Positions 17,600 to 24,665 of a stretch of DNA of 42,175 bases are shown here, piece by piece. The stretch comes from an uncultured Mogibacterium sp. Its GTDB lineage: Bacteria > Bacillota > Clostridia > Peptostreptococcales > Anaerovoracaceae. A program made the translations under genes and the position numbers. The stretch spans positions 1-42,175 of the forward strand of contig NZ_CALISE010000015.1 in assembly GCF_938041965.1 (NCBI RefSeq), given 5' to 3'. Under the pieces are notes generated by a model. It had not been told where the DNA came from, ran no database searches, and worked only from the letters and a program-made list of their open reading frames with translations. Numbering within the stretch: position 1 is the stretch's first letter; every line of letters begins with the position of its first letter.

Positions 17600-19162
17600 A
17601 TGGCAGAAAATAGAAGCAACACAGAACTTCTTAATATCAAGGATTTCAGGATGTGCTTCGACGGGAAGCAGGGGGTAGTTCACGCTGTTCAAGGAGTTTC
17701 TCTTACAGTGAGATCAGGAGAAATCGTCGCAATCGTTGGCGAGTCAGGTTCTGGCAAGACGGCGCTCTGCTTCTCGATTCTAATGTTACATAGACATCAT
17801 GCGAGGCATCTGTCGGGAAGCATATGCCTATTCGGAAAAGATGTCACTAAGATGAGAGAAAAGGAGCTCGAACATATTAGGGGCAAGGTGGCTTCGGTAG
17901 TGTTCCAAGATCCACTTAATTCACTAGATCCTGTACGAACTATCGGGGAGCAGATTATGACTCCAATGAAGCTGCACGGAGATGGTGAGCCGGCGGAAGC
18001 GGAACGAGAATACACCGAGAGGGCAGTAGGCTTACTTAGGGAAATGGGCATGGAAGATGCAGAGAAATACTTATCCTGTTACCCACATCAGCTGTCTGGC
18101 GGACAAAGGCAGAGAGTTGCGATTGCAATTGCTCTTGCGTGTGACCCTGCGCTAATCATTGCTGATGAACCTACTACAGCGCTTGATCCTAGAAATCAAA
18201 ATCAGATAATATCAGTGCTGAAGAGGCTTGCTGCAGAGAGGAATAAAGGTATACTTTTCATCACACATGACCTCGGATTAGCGCGCGAATTAGCGACTAA
18301 AATCGCAGTTATGAAGGATGGAAGGTTTGTCGAAACTGCCGAAGCTGAAGATATCTTTGAAAATCCAAAGCATGAGTATACTAAAGCGCTAGTCAGGTAT
18401 TCTCAATATGGAAAAAAAGGGAGTCATTATCATGGAAACTTTGGCCAGACGATTGCTGATCGAGATGGAATAATCACTTCGAGTGAAACAATAGATCAAG
18501 TGGAGGCGGCCCCAAAAATAATGATAGCCAAAGATATAGACATGATTTACAGAACCAAGAAGCACGGATATAAGAAGGTTCTATCAGGATACTCATTAGA
18601 TGTAGTGAAAAGTGAGATCCTTGGACTCGTAGGGCAATCGGGCTGTGGGAAGTCCACCTTGGCGAAGATTATCATGGGGATCACCACACCTAATGGTGGA
18701 AGTGTAGAATGGGGAAGATGTGGAAGTAGGGATAGGCGTGAGGTTTGCACGCAAATGATCTTTCAAGACTCCGCATCGGCATTTAATCCACGCATGACTA
18801 TAGAAGAAATAATTGCTGAACCACTTGTAATTGCTAGAGTAGGAAACAGAGAAGAGAGACGAAGGAAAGTCATGGAAGTTATGAAGCAGGTCCATCTAGA
18901 GGAACAGCTCATGGATAGATATCCCTACGATGTGTCGGGAGGACAGCGCCAGAGGGCGGCAATTGCAAGAGCACTCATAACAGAGCCAGAATTTATAATA
19001 GCCGATGAACCGCTGTCATCTCTCGATGTGCCGACGCAGGCCGAGATAGTTCATTTGCTTAGAGATTTGCACGAAAAAAGACAGCTGACGATGATACTTA
19101 TATCGCATGACATCCCTATGGTTGAGCACGTGTGCGATAGAATCGTGAGCATGGACGAATAG
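17600..19162 (+). CDS. nikDE: fused nickel/peptide ABC transporter ATPase (NikD-NikE)
   Basis: Energy-coupling subunit of the importer, with both nucleotide-binding domains in one 520-residue chain. Domain 1 (about 1-275) has Walker A GESGSGKT, signature LSGGQRQR, Walker B LIIADEP and the H-loop ITHD, followed by an oligopeptide-type tail. Domain 2 (about 305-520) has Walker A GQSGCGKST, signature VSGGQRQR, Walker B FIIADEP and ISHD. It stops soon after the H-loop, lacking the C-terminal tail usual in OppF-like subunits. In most nik/opp operons these are two genes. The start lies 6 nt after nikA. Confidence 0.88.
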   Translation: MAENRSNTELLNIKDFRMCFDGKQGVVHAVQGVSLTVRSGEIVAIVGESGSGKTALCFSILMLHRHHARHLSGSICLFGKDVTKMREKELEHIRGKVASVVFQDPLNSLDPVRTIGEQIMTPMKLHGDGEPAEAEREYTERAVGLLREMGMEDAEKYLSCYPHQLSGGQRQRVAIAIALACDPALIIADEPTTALDPRNQNQIISVLKRLAAERNKGILFITHDLGLARELATKIAVMKDGRFVETAEAEDIFENPKHEYTKALVRYSQYGKKGSHYHGNFGQTIADRDGIITSSETIDQVEAAPKIMIAKDIDMIYRTKKHGYKKVLSGYSLDVVKSEILGLVGQSGCGKSTLAKIIMGITTPNGGSVEWGRCGSRDRREVCTQMIFQDSASAFNPRMTIEEIIAEPLVIARVGNREERRRKVMEVMKQVHLEEQLMDRYPYDVSGGQRQRAAIARALITEPEFIIADEPLSSLDVPTQAEIVHLLRDLHEKRQLTMILISHDIPMVEHVCDRIVSMDE

Positions 19163-19200
19163 AGTAAAATAAGAGTTAAACATCAGAAAAGGGGAAAAAT

Positions 19201-20013
19201 ATGGGAGCATCCGTAGCTGAGAGACAGAAAGAAGAGCACCTAAAGGAATATATAAAAAATCTGGGTAGCCTAGCCGTCGCTTTCTCGGGGGGAGTTGATT
19301 CTACATATCTCGCCAAGGTTGCGCATGATGTGCTAGGAGATAAGATGATTGCGGTTACGGCAGAGTCAGGTTCTTTTCCTAAGAGGGAAACTGGCGAAGC
19401 TGCTCATTTCTGCAAGGAGCAGGGCATCAGGCAGATTGTAGTGCAGACCAATGAACTTGAGATTGAAGGATTCAAGGAGAATCCTCCGGATAGGTGCTAT
19501 ATATGCAAGACAGGCATATTTACGCAGTTAAAGGAACAGGCGGCTGAACTCGGAATAGAGTACGTAGCTGATGGTTCAAACGTAGATGATCTAGGCGATT
19601 ACAGACCTGGGCTACAGGCACTCAAGGAGCTAGATGTAAAGAGTCCGCTTAGAGAAGCTGGCATGACCAAGCAAGATATCAGAAACCTATCGCATGAGCA
19701 TGGTCTTTGGACGTGGAACAAGCCATCTGCAGCATGTCTGGCCTCTAGGTTTGCATATGGCGAGACGATTACACGTGAGAAGCTAGGCATGGTTGAGAGA
19801 GCGGAACGGATTCTGGAAGATTATGGATTCATTCAAATGCGTGTTCGCATGCACGGGGAAAACCTCGCGCGCATAGAGGTAACACCAGATGAGCTGGCGA
19901 GGCTCCTTTCTCTCGGAGAGGAAGTTACAGAAAAGTTCAAGGAAATAGGTTTCATCTATGTAACTATGGACCTACTCGGATATAGAGTGGGTAGTATGAA
20001 TGAGGTGCTGTAA
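19201..20013 (+). CDS. larE: LarE, sulfur transferase of nickel-pincer-nucleotide cofactor synthesis
   Basis: ATP-pyrophosphatase that adenylylates the cofactor precursor and converts its two carboxylates to thiocarboxylates, making the sulfur ligands for nickel in NPN. The PP-loop SGGVDSTYLAK starts near residue 26. Cys179 in SAACLASRF corresponds in position to the sacrificial cysteine of Lactiplantibacillus plantarum LarE (Cys176). In addition Cys99 and Cys102 form a CYIC motif, so this protein has the three-cysteine set associated with [4Fe-4S]-cluster LarE proteins. Length 270, as usual. AGGGG precedes the ATG. larB follows after 122 bp. Confidence 0.93.
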   Translation: MGASVAERQKEEHLKEYIKNLGSLAVAFSGGVDSTYLAKVAHDVLGDKMIAVTAESGSFPKRETGEAAHFCKEQGIRQIVVQTNELEIEGFKENPPDRCYICKTGIFTQLKEQAAELGIEYVADGSNVDDLGDYRPGLQALKELDVKSPLREAGMTKQDIRNLSHEHGLWTWNKPSAACLASRFAYGETITREKLGMVERAERILEDYGFIQMRVRMHGENLARIEVTPDELARLLSLGEEVTEKFKEIGFIYVTMDLLGYRVGSMNEVL

Positions 20014-20135
20014 AGAGCACAAGATCGGCGATATTAACAGAGATAGGGGCAATTATCATGCGGAATCTACGAAGCATGACAATCACCAATGACAATCCTT
20101 GGCATAGTATTAAAAAAAGTGGCAGGTATAGATAG

Positions 20136-20897
20136 ATGAAAATAGCAGACGTATTAGATAAATATAAGGACGGCGAGCTAGGTATGGCCGAAGCTGAAAC
20201 GCTGATAAAAAGTAGCAGTTATGATGAAATGGGGTTTGCAAAGCTAGATATTCAGCGCGAGCAGAGATCTGGCTTTCCTGAGGTAATCTTCTGCGCCGGA
20301 AAGCCAGATGATTACCTCGTTTCGATATATCAAAAGATGGTCGCAAATGACGGCTGTGCCTTCGGGACTCGGGCGAGTCAGGAGCAGGCAGCGCTCGTTA
20401 AGACAGCTGTTCCTGAAGCGGTGTATGATCCTGTCTCACGGATTTTGAAGGTAGAGCCTGCTGGTGGCGACAAGAGAACTGGCGCTGGCGGCGTTGTTGC
20501 CGTCTGCAGCGCGGGCACTGCCGACATTCCGGTTGCGGAGGAGGCTGCGCAGACTGCAGAATATTTTGGCGCGGAGGTGATTCGCGTATACGATATAGGC
20601 GTGAGTGGTATCCACAGACTTCTGTCAAAAGTTGATATAATACGCAGCGCCGATGCCGTTATTGCAGTTGCGGGCATGGAAGGTGCGCTGCCGACAGTGC
20701 TCGGTGGCCTAGTAAGGAACCCTGTAATCGCAGTACCTACATCTGTTGGCTACGGTGCGAATTTTCATGGACTATCCGCTTTAATCACGATGATAAACTC
20801 CTGTGCAAACGGTATCTCTGTAGTAAACATAGATAACGGATATGGGGCAGGATATATTGCGACGCAGATAGGCAGATTGGCGGCAACTGGAAGATAA
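20136..20897 (+). CDS. larB: LarB, P2CMN synthase (nicotinate-adenine dinucleotide carboxylase/hydrolase)
   Basis: First step of nickel-pincer cofactor synthesis: carboxylates nicotinic acid adenine dinucleotide at C5 and hydrolyses it to pyridinium-3,5-biscarboxylic acid mononucleotide and AMP. The 253-residue protein has an N-terminal helical region and a PurE-like C-terminal domain: AGTADIPVAEEAAQTAEYFG, YDIGVSGIHRLL, VAGMEGALPTVLGGLV, PTSVGYGANFHG and NSCANG. Cys223 in the last block matches the catalytic cysteine (Cys221) of L. plantarum LarB. The ribosome binding site is weak (GGCAGG), so translation may be low. The nickel insertase LarC is not in the window. Confidence 0.92.
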   Translation: MKIADVLDKYKDGELGMAEAETLIKSSSYDEMGFAKLDIQREQRSGFPEVIFCAGKPDDYLVSIYQKMVANDGCAFGTRASQEQAALVKTAVPEAVYDPVSRILKVEPAGGDKRTGAGGVVAVCSAGTADIPVAEEAAQTAEYFGAEVIRVYDIGVSGIHRLLSKVDIIRSADAVIAVAGMEGALPTVLGGLVRNPVIAVPTSVGYGANFHGLSALITMINSCANGISVVNIDNGYGAGYIATQIGRLAATGR

Positions 20898-20940
20898 TAA
20901 GTGTCTATAGCAGCTATTTAGCGGAAAGCAAGGGAACTAT

Positions 20941-20957
20941 CTTTGATTAAATCAAAG
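20941..20957. repeat. perfect inverted repeat downstream of larB
   Basis: CTTTGAT-TAA-ATCAAAG (7-bp arms, 3-nt centre), 44 nt after larB. No T run follows, so it may be an operator rather than a terminator. The rest of the 20898-21092 gap shows nothing I recognise. Confidence 0.4.
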
Positions 20958-21092
20958 CTGACCTTAAATTAATTGTATATAGATGCAGACGAAGTTACAA
21001 ATGCTGCTACAATATATGGTGCTTCGTGTGCCTTAATAGCACAGCGAGGCGAACTTGATTTTAAAGAGGTGCAAGGAAATCGCTCCTAAACC

Positions 21093-21120
21093 TTGAATTT
21101 ATACGATAAATCAGTATAAT
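21093..21120 (+). promoter_or_regulatory. promoter of rpsF-ssb-rpsR
   Basis: TTGAAT (21093-21098), 16-nt spacer, consensus TATAAT (21115-21120). It drives the leader carrying the S6:S18 motif. Confidence 0.75.
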
Positions 21121-21130
21121 TAAACGGTAT

Positions 21131-21175
21131 GGCTTGAATACGCAAGCCAAATCCTGCACCGAAAGGTGCCGTAGG
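21131..21175 (+). promoter_or_regulatory. S6:S18-binding autoregulatory leader of the rpsF operon
   Basis: A first hairpin GGCTTG-AATACG-CAAGCC (21131-21148) is followed by a second: CCTG-CACC, GAAA tetraloop, GGTG, then an unpaired CCG and TAGG, which pairs with CCTG (21153-21175). The three-nucleotide CCG bulge on the 3' side of the stem is the hallmark of the RNA motif bound by the S6:S18 complex in bacterial rpsF leaders. When free S6:S18 accumulates it should repress translation of the operon. The ribosome binding site AGGAGG lies just after it. Confidence 0.82.
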
Positions 21176-21192
21176 CCATAGGAGGTGAAAAC

Positions 21193-21480
21193 ATGAGAGA
21201 TTACGAAGTAATGTTCATTCTTGACCCAACTCTAGATGAGGAAGTGAAGAACTCCACAATCGAGAACGTTAAGAACATCATCAATGGAGATGGTGAGGCT
21301 GGCGAAGCTGATGTATGGGGCAACAAGAAGCTTGCTTATCAGATCAACAAGAAGAAAGAAGGATTCTACGTAGTTGTTCCTTTCAAGGCTAGCACTGAGC
21401 TACCTAAGGAGCTTGACAGAAGACTCAAGATTTCTGATGCGGTTATGAGACACATTATTGTTTGCCAGGACGAGAACTAA
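21193..21480 (+). CDS. rpsF: 30S ribosomal protein S6
   Basis: Small-subunit protein that binds 16S rRNA as a heterodimer with S18. The 95-residue product starts MRDYEVMFILDPTLDEE and has the S6 core WGNKKLAYQINKKKEGFYVV and LDRRLKISDAVMRHIIV. AGGAGGTG precedes the ATG. It is first of three cotranscribed genes (rpsF, ssb, rpsR), an order conserved in Firmicutes, and its leader carries the autoregulatory hairpin. Confidence 0.97.
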   Translation: MRDYEVMFILDPTLDEEVKNSTIENVKNIINGDGEAGEADVWGNKKLAYQINKKKEGFYVVVPFKASTELPKELDRRLKISDAVMRHIIVCQDEN

Positions 21481-21495
21481 GTCGGGAGGTAAGCG

Positions 21496-21945
21496 ATGAA
21501 CAGTGTAATACTGATTGGAAGATTGACCAGAGACCCAGAGCTTACTTACACACCTAACAACCAGACAGCTGTTACGCACTTCAGCATTGCAGTTGATAGA
21601 CCTGGAACGCAGGGTCGTGATAGACAGGCTGATTTTATCAGAATCACTGTTTTCGGTAAGCAGGCTGAGAACTGTGACAGATATCTGAGCAAGGGTCGTC
21701 AGGTAGCAATCAACGGTAGAATTCAGACGGGAAGCTACAAGAACAGAGAAGGACAGACTGTATACACTACAGACGTAATCGCTAACAACGTCGAGTTCCT
21801 CGGCGGTGGTAACGGCGGAAACGATTCTGGATATAGTCGCAGATCCGAGAGTGAGCCTAGTGCATTTAACGATAACTTTAGCTCGCCGATGGAGCCTTCG
21901 ATGCCTGATTCATTTGAGGCAACTGAAGAGGATATCCCGTTCTAA
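21496..21945 (+). CDS. ssb: single-stranded DNA-binding protein
   Basis: Binds single-stranded DNA during replication, repair and recombination and recruits partner enzymes through its C-terminus. The 149-residue protein has the OB-fold start MNSVILIGRLTRDPELTYTP and the block RQADFIRITVFGKQAEN (residues 1-105), then a Gly/Ser-rich flexible linker, and the acidic tip EEDIPF that contacts partners. GGGAGGT precedes the ATG; the gene begins 15 nt after rpsF. Confidence 0.97.
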   Translation: MNSVILIGRLTRDPELTYTPNNQTAVTHFSIAVDRPGTQGRDRQADFIRITVFGKQAENCDRYLSKGRQVAINGRIQTGSYKNREGQTVYTTDVIANNVEFLGGGNGGNDSGYSRRSESEPSAFNDNFSSPMEPSMPDSFEATEEDIPF

Positions 21946-21972
21946 ACATCTTGAGAAAGGAGCACAAGTCTA

Positions 21973-22215
21973 ATGGAGAACAATAAGAGACGCGGTGGCA
22001 TGAGAAGAAGAAAAGTATGCCAGTTCTGCGCAGATAAGGAAAAGAAAATCGATTACAAAGATGTAGAGACTCTAAAGAAGTACACTACAGAGAGAGGTAA
22101 GATTCTTCCTAGAAGAGTTACTGGTACATGCGCTATGCACCAGAGAGCAGTTACATCTGCTATTAAGAGAGCTCGTGTGGTAGCTCTAATGCCTTTCGAT
22201 TCTGAAATCGAATAA
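21973..22215 (+). CDS. rpsR: 30S ribosomal protein S18 (zinc-type, C+)
   Basis: Ribosomal protein that pairs with S6 on the 30S platform. The 80-residue product shows the S18 core DYKDVETLKKYTTERGKILPRR plus VTGTCAMHQR and AIKRARVVALMPF. It has CQFC near residue 16 and the later C-x-x-H (CAMH), so it is the zinc-binding C+ form common in Firmicutes. AGAAAGGAG precedes the start. Last gene of the operon, followed by a terminator. Confidence 0.97.
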   Translation: MENNKRRGGMRRRKVCQFCADKEKKIDYKDVETLKKYTTERGKILPRRVTGTCAMHQRAVTSAIKRARVVALMPFDSEIE

Positions 22216-22224
22216 TAATGAAAG

Positions 22225-22256
22225 AAACCCCCGCTCGTATGAGCGAGGGTTTTTTA
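22225..22256 (+). terminator. terminator of the rpsF operon
   Basis: AACCCCCGCTC / GAGCGAGGGTT stem (one bulge), GTAT loop, followed by T6. Confidence 0.88.
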
Positions 22257-22367
22257 TAGAAGATATTTTACCTTAATGATGATAGACTAAATCGAATAAG
22301 GAATCTGTTAGTAGGTTGATATAAGCCCATATATAACATAGCTTATATTTAAGCAAGGAGGATTATC

Positions 22368-22751
22368 ATGTGTGAATTAGAACTAGAAGATCAATTACGA
22401 TTATTAAAAGATGGATTAACTGAATTAGCAACAGAAATTGGCGATACACAAATATCCCCCAAATCTCTCAGTTTGCTATGCTTAGATTTTGAAGTCCCTG
22501 TTGATATAAGGAATTCTTGGATATTAGAATTTCGAAAATTATCCGATATAGAGTATGAGAAGTACTCGAGCAAAGAAATAATTTCTACATTTCGTAATAA
22601 AATGCAAGAAAGGTTTGAACCTGCAAAAGATTTTAGTGATTTAACAGTATTTTCGTTTATAAGAGTCATATCAAAGAATTTAGTTGAAGAGCTATATCCT
22701 TTGTCTTGTTTATTGGAGATAGAGTTTTCTTTGACGGCAGATTTAAATTAA
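22368..22751 (+). CDS. hypothetical protein, 127 residues
   Basis: I do not recognise this family. The product starts MCELELEDQLRLLKDGLTE, is acidic, has no signal peptide or membrane segment and appears mostly helical, with a short hydrophobic run near the C-terminus (PLSCLLEIEFSL). The ribosome binding site AAGGAGGA is excellent and a strong terminator follows at once, so it is a real single-gene unit. The DNA is clearly more AT-rich than the ribosomal genes before it, which suggests accessory or acquired DNA. A small immunity-like or regulatory protein is possible, but nothing shows it. Confidence 0.7.
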   Translation: MCELELEDQLRLLKDGLTELATEIGDTQISPKSLSLLCLDFEVPVDIRNSWILEFRKLSDIEYEKYSSKEIISTFRNKMQERFEPAKDFSDLTVFSFIRVISKNLVEELYPLSCLLEIEFSLTADLN

Positions 22752-22754
22752 TAT

Positions 22755-22793
22755 GAAAACCTCTATACTGGTATCCAGTATAGAGGTTTTTTA
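22755..22793 (+). terminator. terminator after the 127-residue gene
   Basis: AAAACCTCTATACTGG / CCAGTATAGAGGTTTT: 16-bp stem, very short loop, T run. It could work in both directions. Confidence 0.88.
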
Positions 22794-22873
22794 ACATATG
22801 TAATTTTGTATTACCACTATCAATAGTTAGCGCGTACTGAATCAAGGGATTCCTGGTAAGTCCTATTAGGGCT

Positions 22874-23206
22874 CTAGAATACCACCACGAGTAGCATCTT
22901 GAAACGCTCCTGACCGTATACCGCATGTGGATGACCAGCAGGCATTACAATCGATTCTCCTTCATGAAGCTCGTGAGGGATTCCGTCAATAGTGAGGCGG
23001 CCTACTCCGTCAAGGCAAGTTACAAATGCATCTCCGCCAGATTCGTGTGTACTGATTTCTTCGTCTTTATCAAAAGCGAATAACGTTACGCTAACAGCTT
23101 CGTTCTGAGCGAGAGTCTTGCTTACTACCTGACCATCCTGATAATTAACTTCGTTCTTAAGTGTTACAACTTCAGATTTGGATATGTTTTTCATAGGCTC
23201 TTTCAT
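22874..23206 (-). CDS. cupin-domain protein
   Basis: A 110-residue single-domain cupin. The first cupin motif is represented by ISTHESGGDAFVTCLDGVG and the second by EGESIVMPAGHPHAVYG; the His, Glu and His positions could bind a metal ion. Proteins of this size act as small metal-dependent enzymes or ligand sensors; the substrate is unknown. The start at 23206 follows TAGGAGGT, so the in-frame ATG 12 codons upstream is rejected. It is transcribed away from the cyclodeaminase gene, with an operator-like inverted repeat at 23296-23311 in the shared upstream region. Confidence 0.82.
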   Translation of the reverse strand: MKEPMKNISKSEVVTLKNEVNYQDGQVVSKTLAQNEAVSVTLFAFDKDEEISTHESGGDAFVTCLDGVGRLTIDGIPHELHEGESIVMPAGHPHAVYGQERFKMLLVVVF

Positions 23207-23295
23207 TTCGTTACCTCCTATATGTAAATTTCTTTTATGCAATGGTGCGAATTACTCCGCCTAAGTTGATTATATCCATCTAACCTGCAAATATT

Positions 23296-23311
23296 CGTAA
23301 CATTTGTTACG
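23296..23311. promoter_or_regulatory. operator-like inverted repeat
   Basis: CGTAAC-ATTT-GTTACG, perfect 6-bp arms, about 90 bp upstream of the cupin start and 27 bp before the -35 box of the divergent gene. No family of regulator can be assigned. Confidence 0.4.
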
Positions 23312-23337
23312 CGGCATATAAAAATTTTACTTGCTCA

Positions 23338-23366
23338 TTGTGTATTTATTCGTACAATTTTATAAT
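23338..23366 (+). promoter_or_regulatory. promoter of the cyclodeaminase gene
   Basis: TTGTGT (23338-23343), 17-nt spacer, TATAAT (23361-23366). Confidence 0.65.
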
Positions 23367-23452
23367 GTATATATGTAAAAGCTAGTGAATAAAGGCTTTT
23401 ATAGTTACTAAAGCTTTGATTTATAAAATTAAGTGAGGAATACGGAGGGAAT

Positions 23453-24076
23453 ATGGCAAATAAGTTGATAGATGAAAAAATAAATGATTACGTTGTTGCG
23501 CTTAGCTCGGGAGCACCAACTCCAGGTGGTGGAGCGGTTGCAGCACTAACAGCAGCACAGGGAGCAGCACTAATTATGATGGTTGCAAACTTAACTGTTG
23601 GTAAAAAGAAGTATGCTGAGTTTGAAGAACTCAATGTAGCAGCGATAGAGGAAGCTAAGGGATATCTAGATCAGCTGATGGCTGGAGTAGATGAAGATAA
23701 GAAAGCATTTGGACAGGTTGCTAGTGCATATGGAATGCCGAAGGAATCTGATGAGGAGAAGGCAGCGCGCAGCGAGGCGATTGCCATCGCCTCGGTCGGC
23801 GCAGCCGAAGCCCCGCTCAAAGTCATGAGAGCGGGCACCTGCGCGCTCAGACTCGCAGATAGTCTGATTGGCAGATCCAACAAGCAGCTAGCAAGCGATC
23901 TGTACGTAGCTGCTCTCAATCTAAATGCAGGCGTTCAGGCAGCAGAATTCAATGTGTCGGCGAACGTACCATATATTCCTGATCGCGAGCTCGCAGAGAG
24001 CTGGAAAAAGGAATCGGAAAATCTGTCAGAAGAGGCAAATACTGTATCTACAAAAATACTTTGCAATAAAAAATAA
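23453..24076 (+). CDS. fchA: cyclodeaminase/cyclohydrolase family protein (folate C1 metabolism)
   Basis: Homologous to the C-terminal cyclodeaminase domain of formiminotransferase-cyclodeaminase and to clostridial methenyl-tetrahydrofolate cyclohydrolase FchA. It is expected to convert 5-formimino- or 5,10-methenyl-THF in the cytoplasm. The 207-residue protein has the diagnostic N-terminus SGAPTPGGGAVAALTAAQGAAL and an all-helical pattern with LNLNAGVQAAEFNVSANVPYI near the end. GGAGGG lies before the ATG. It stands alone. Which of the two THF reactions it catalyses cannot be decided here. Confidence 0.85.
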   Translation: MANKLIDEKINDYVVALSSGAPTPGGGAVAALTAAQGAALIMMVANLTVGKKKYAEFEELNVAAIEEAKGYLDQLMAGVDEDKKAFGQVASAYGMPKESDEEKAARSEAIAIASVGAAEAPLKVMRAGTCALRLADSLIGRSNKQLASDLYVAALNLNAGVQAAEFNVSANVPYIPDRELAESWKKESENLSEEANTVSTKILCNKK

Positions 24077-24277
24077 TATTTTGTGCAAAAAATATGCGTA
24101 AAAGGCTTAAAATTATTAGTCTTTAGAAAATAAGCTCAAAATGAAACATAAATTATAGTAAACATTTCACATAATCTTCACACAAGGTGTTTTAATAGAT
24201 GCTATACTTCTAATTGTTCAATGAGGTTTGTTATTCTAATACAAACTTTCCTTCTTTTATTGAATACACACACACTA

Positions 24278-24315
24278 CAGGAAAGGGATGCGTAAGCGTC
24301 CTTTTTCTGTTTTTT
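24278..24315 (+). terminator. terminator preceding a gene relic
   Basis: CAGGAAAGGGATGC / GCGTCCTTTTTCTG form a 14-bp stem with several G-U pairs and a GTAA loop, followed by T6. It lies about 200 bp after the cyclodeaminase gene. The intervening stretch 24077-24277 holds no recognisable gene. Confidence 0.7.
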
Positions 24316-24577
24316 GGTTACAAAAGTTGGGTTATATGATACAACAGTACTTAAGACATCTGACTATACAGATGAGCAGGGCATTCGGAAGTTCATCAGC
24401 ACCCTGAATAAAGCTAATCTAAGCAAAATCACTAGCAGACTTGACGAAACACTTACTGCATTTAAGCATGAAATATTTGTAGACGGGAAGGATAGCCGCA
24501 TAACTAAAGAAAATAGACTATCATTTAAGAACGAAGAAGTGAAGGCAGCAAAAAAGTATTTAAAAACTTGCATATAA
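24314..24577 (+). pseudogene. 3' relic of a Leu-x-x-Gly heptad-repeat (MMPL partner) gene
   Basis: The reading frame encodes EQGIRKFISTLNKA..., which aligns without gaps over 58 residues (38 identical by my count) with the C-terminus of the heptad-repeat protein at 31862-33976 (EQGIQKFISTLSKA...). Only this tail exists; the signal peptide and heptad repeats are missing, and the frame opens with a TTG inside the T run of a terminator without a ribosome binding site. It is therefore the decayed 3' end of a paralogue. DNA identity is clearly below that of a recent duplication. Confidence 0.75.
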
Positions 24578-24608
24578 TTTATGAGATGATGTAAAATTCT
24601 AAATATAA

Positions 24609-24636
24609 TAACCCATAACTCATAACCCATAACCCA
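24609..24636. repeat. telomere-like heptamer tandem repeat
   Basis: Four consecutive TAACCCA units, the second with one change (TAACTCA). They lie between the heptad-protein relic and the TPR gene, 30 bp before its start codon. Confidence 0.85.
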
Positions 24637-24665
24637 TGCATAGACTTGATTAGTGGAGAAAAGAA

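Noticed and set aside
24609..24636. CRISPR-like array
   Set aside because: The units are only 7 bp and contiguous, without spacers; it is a microsatellite.
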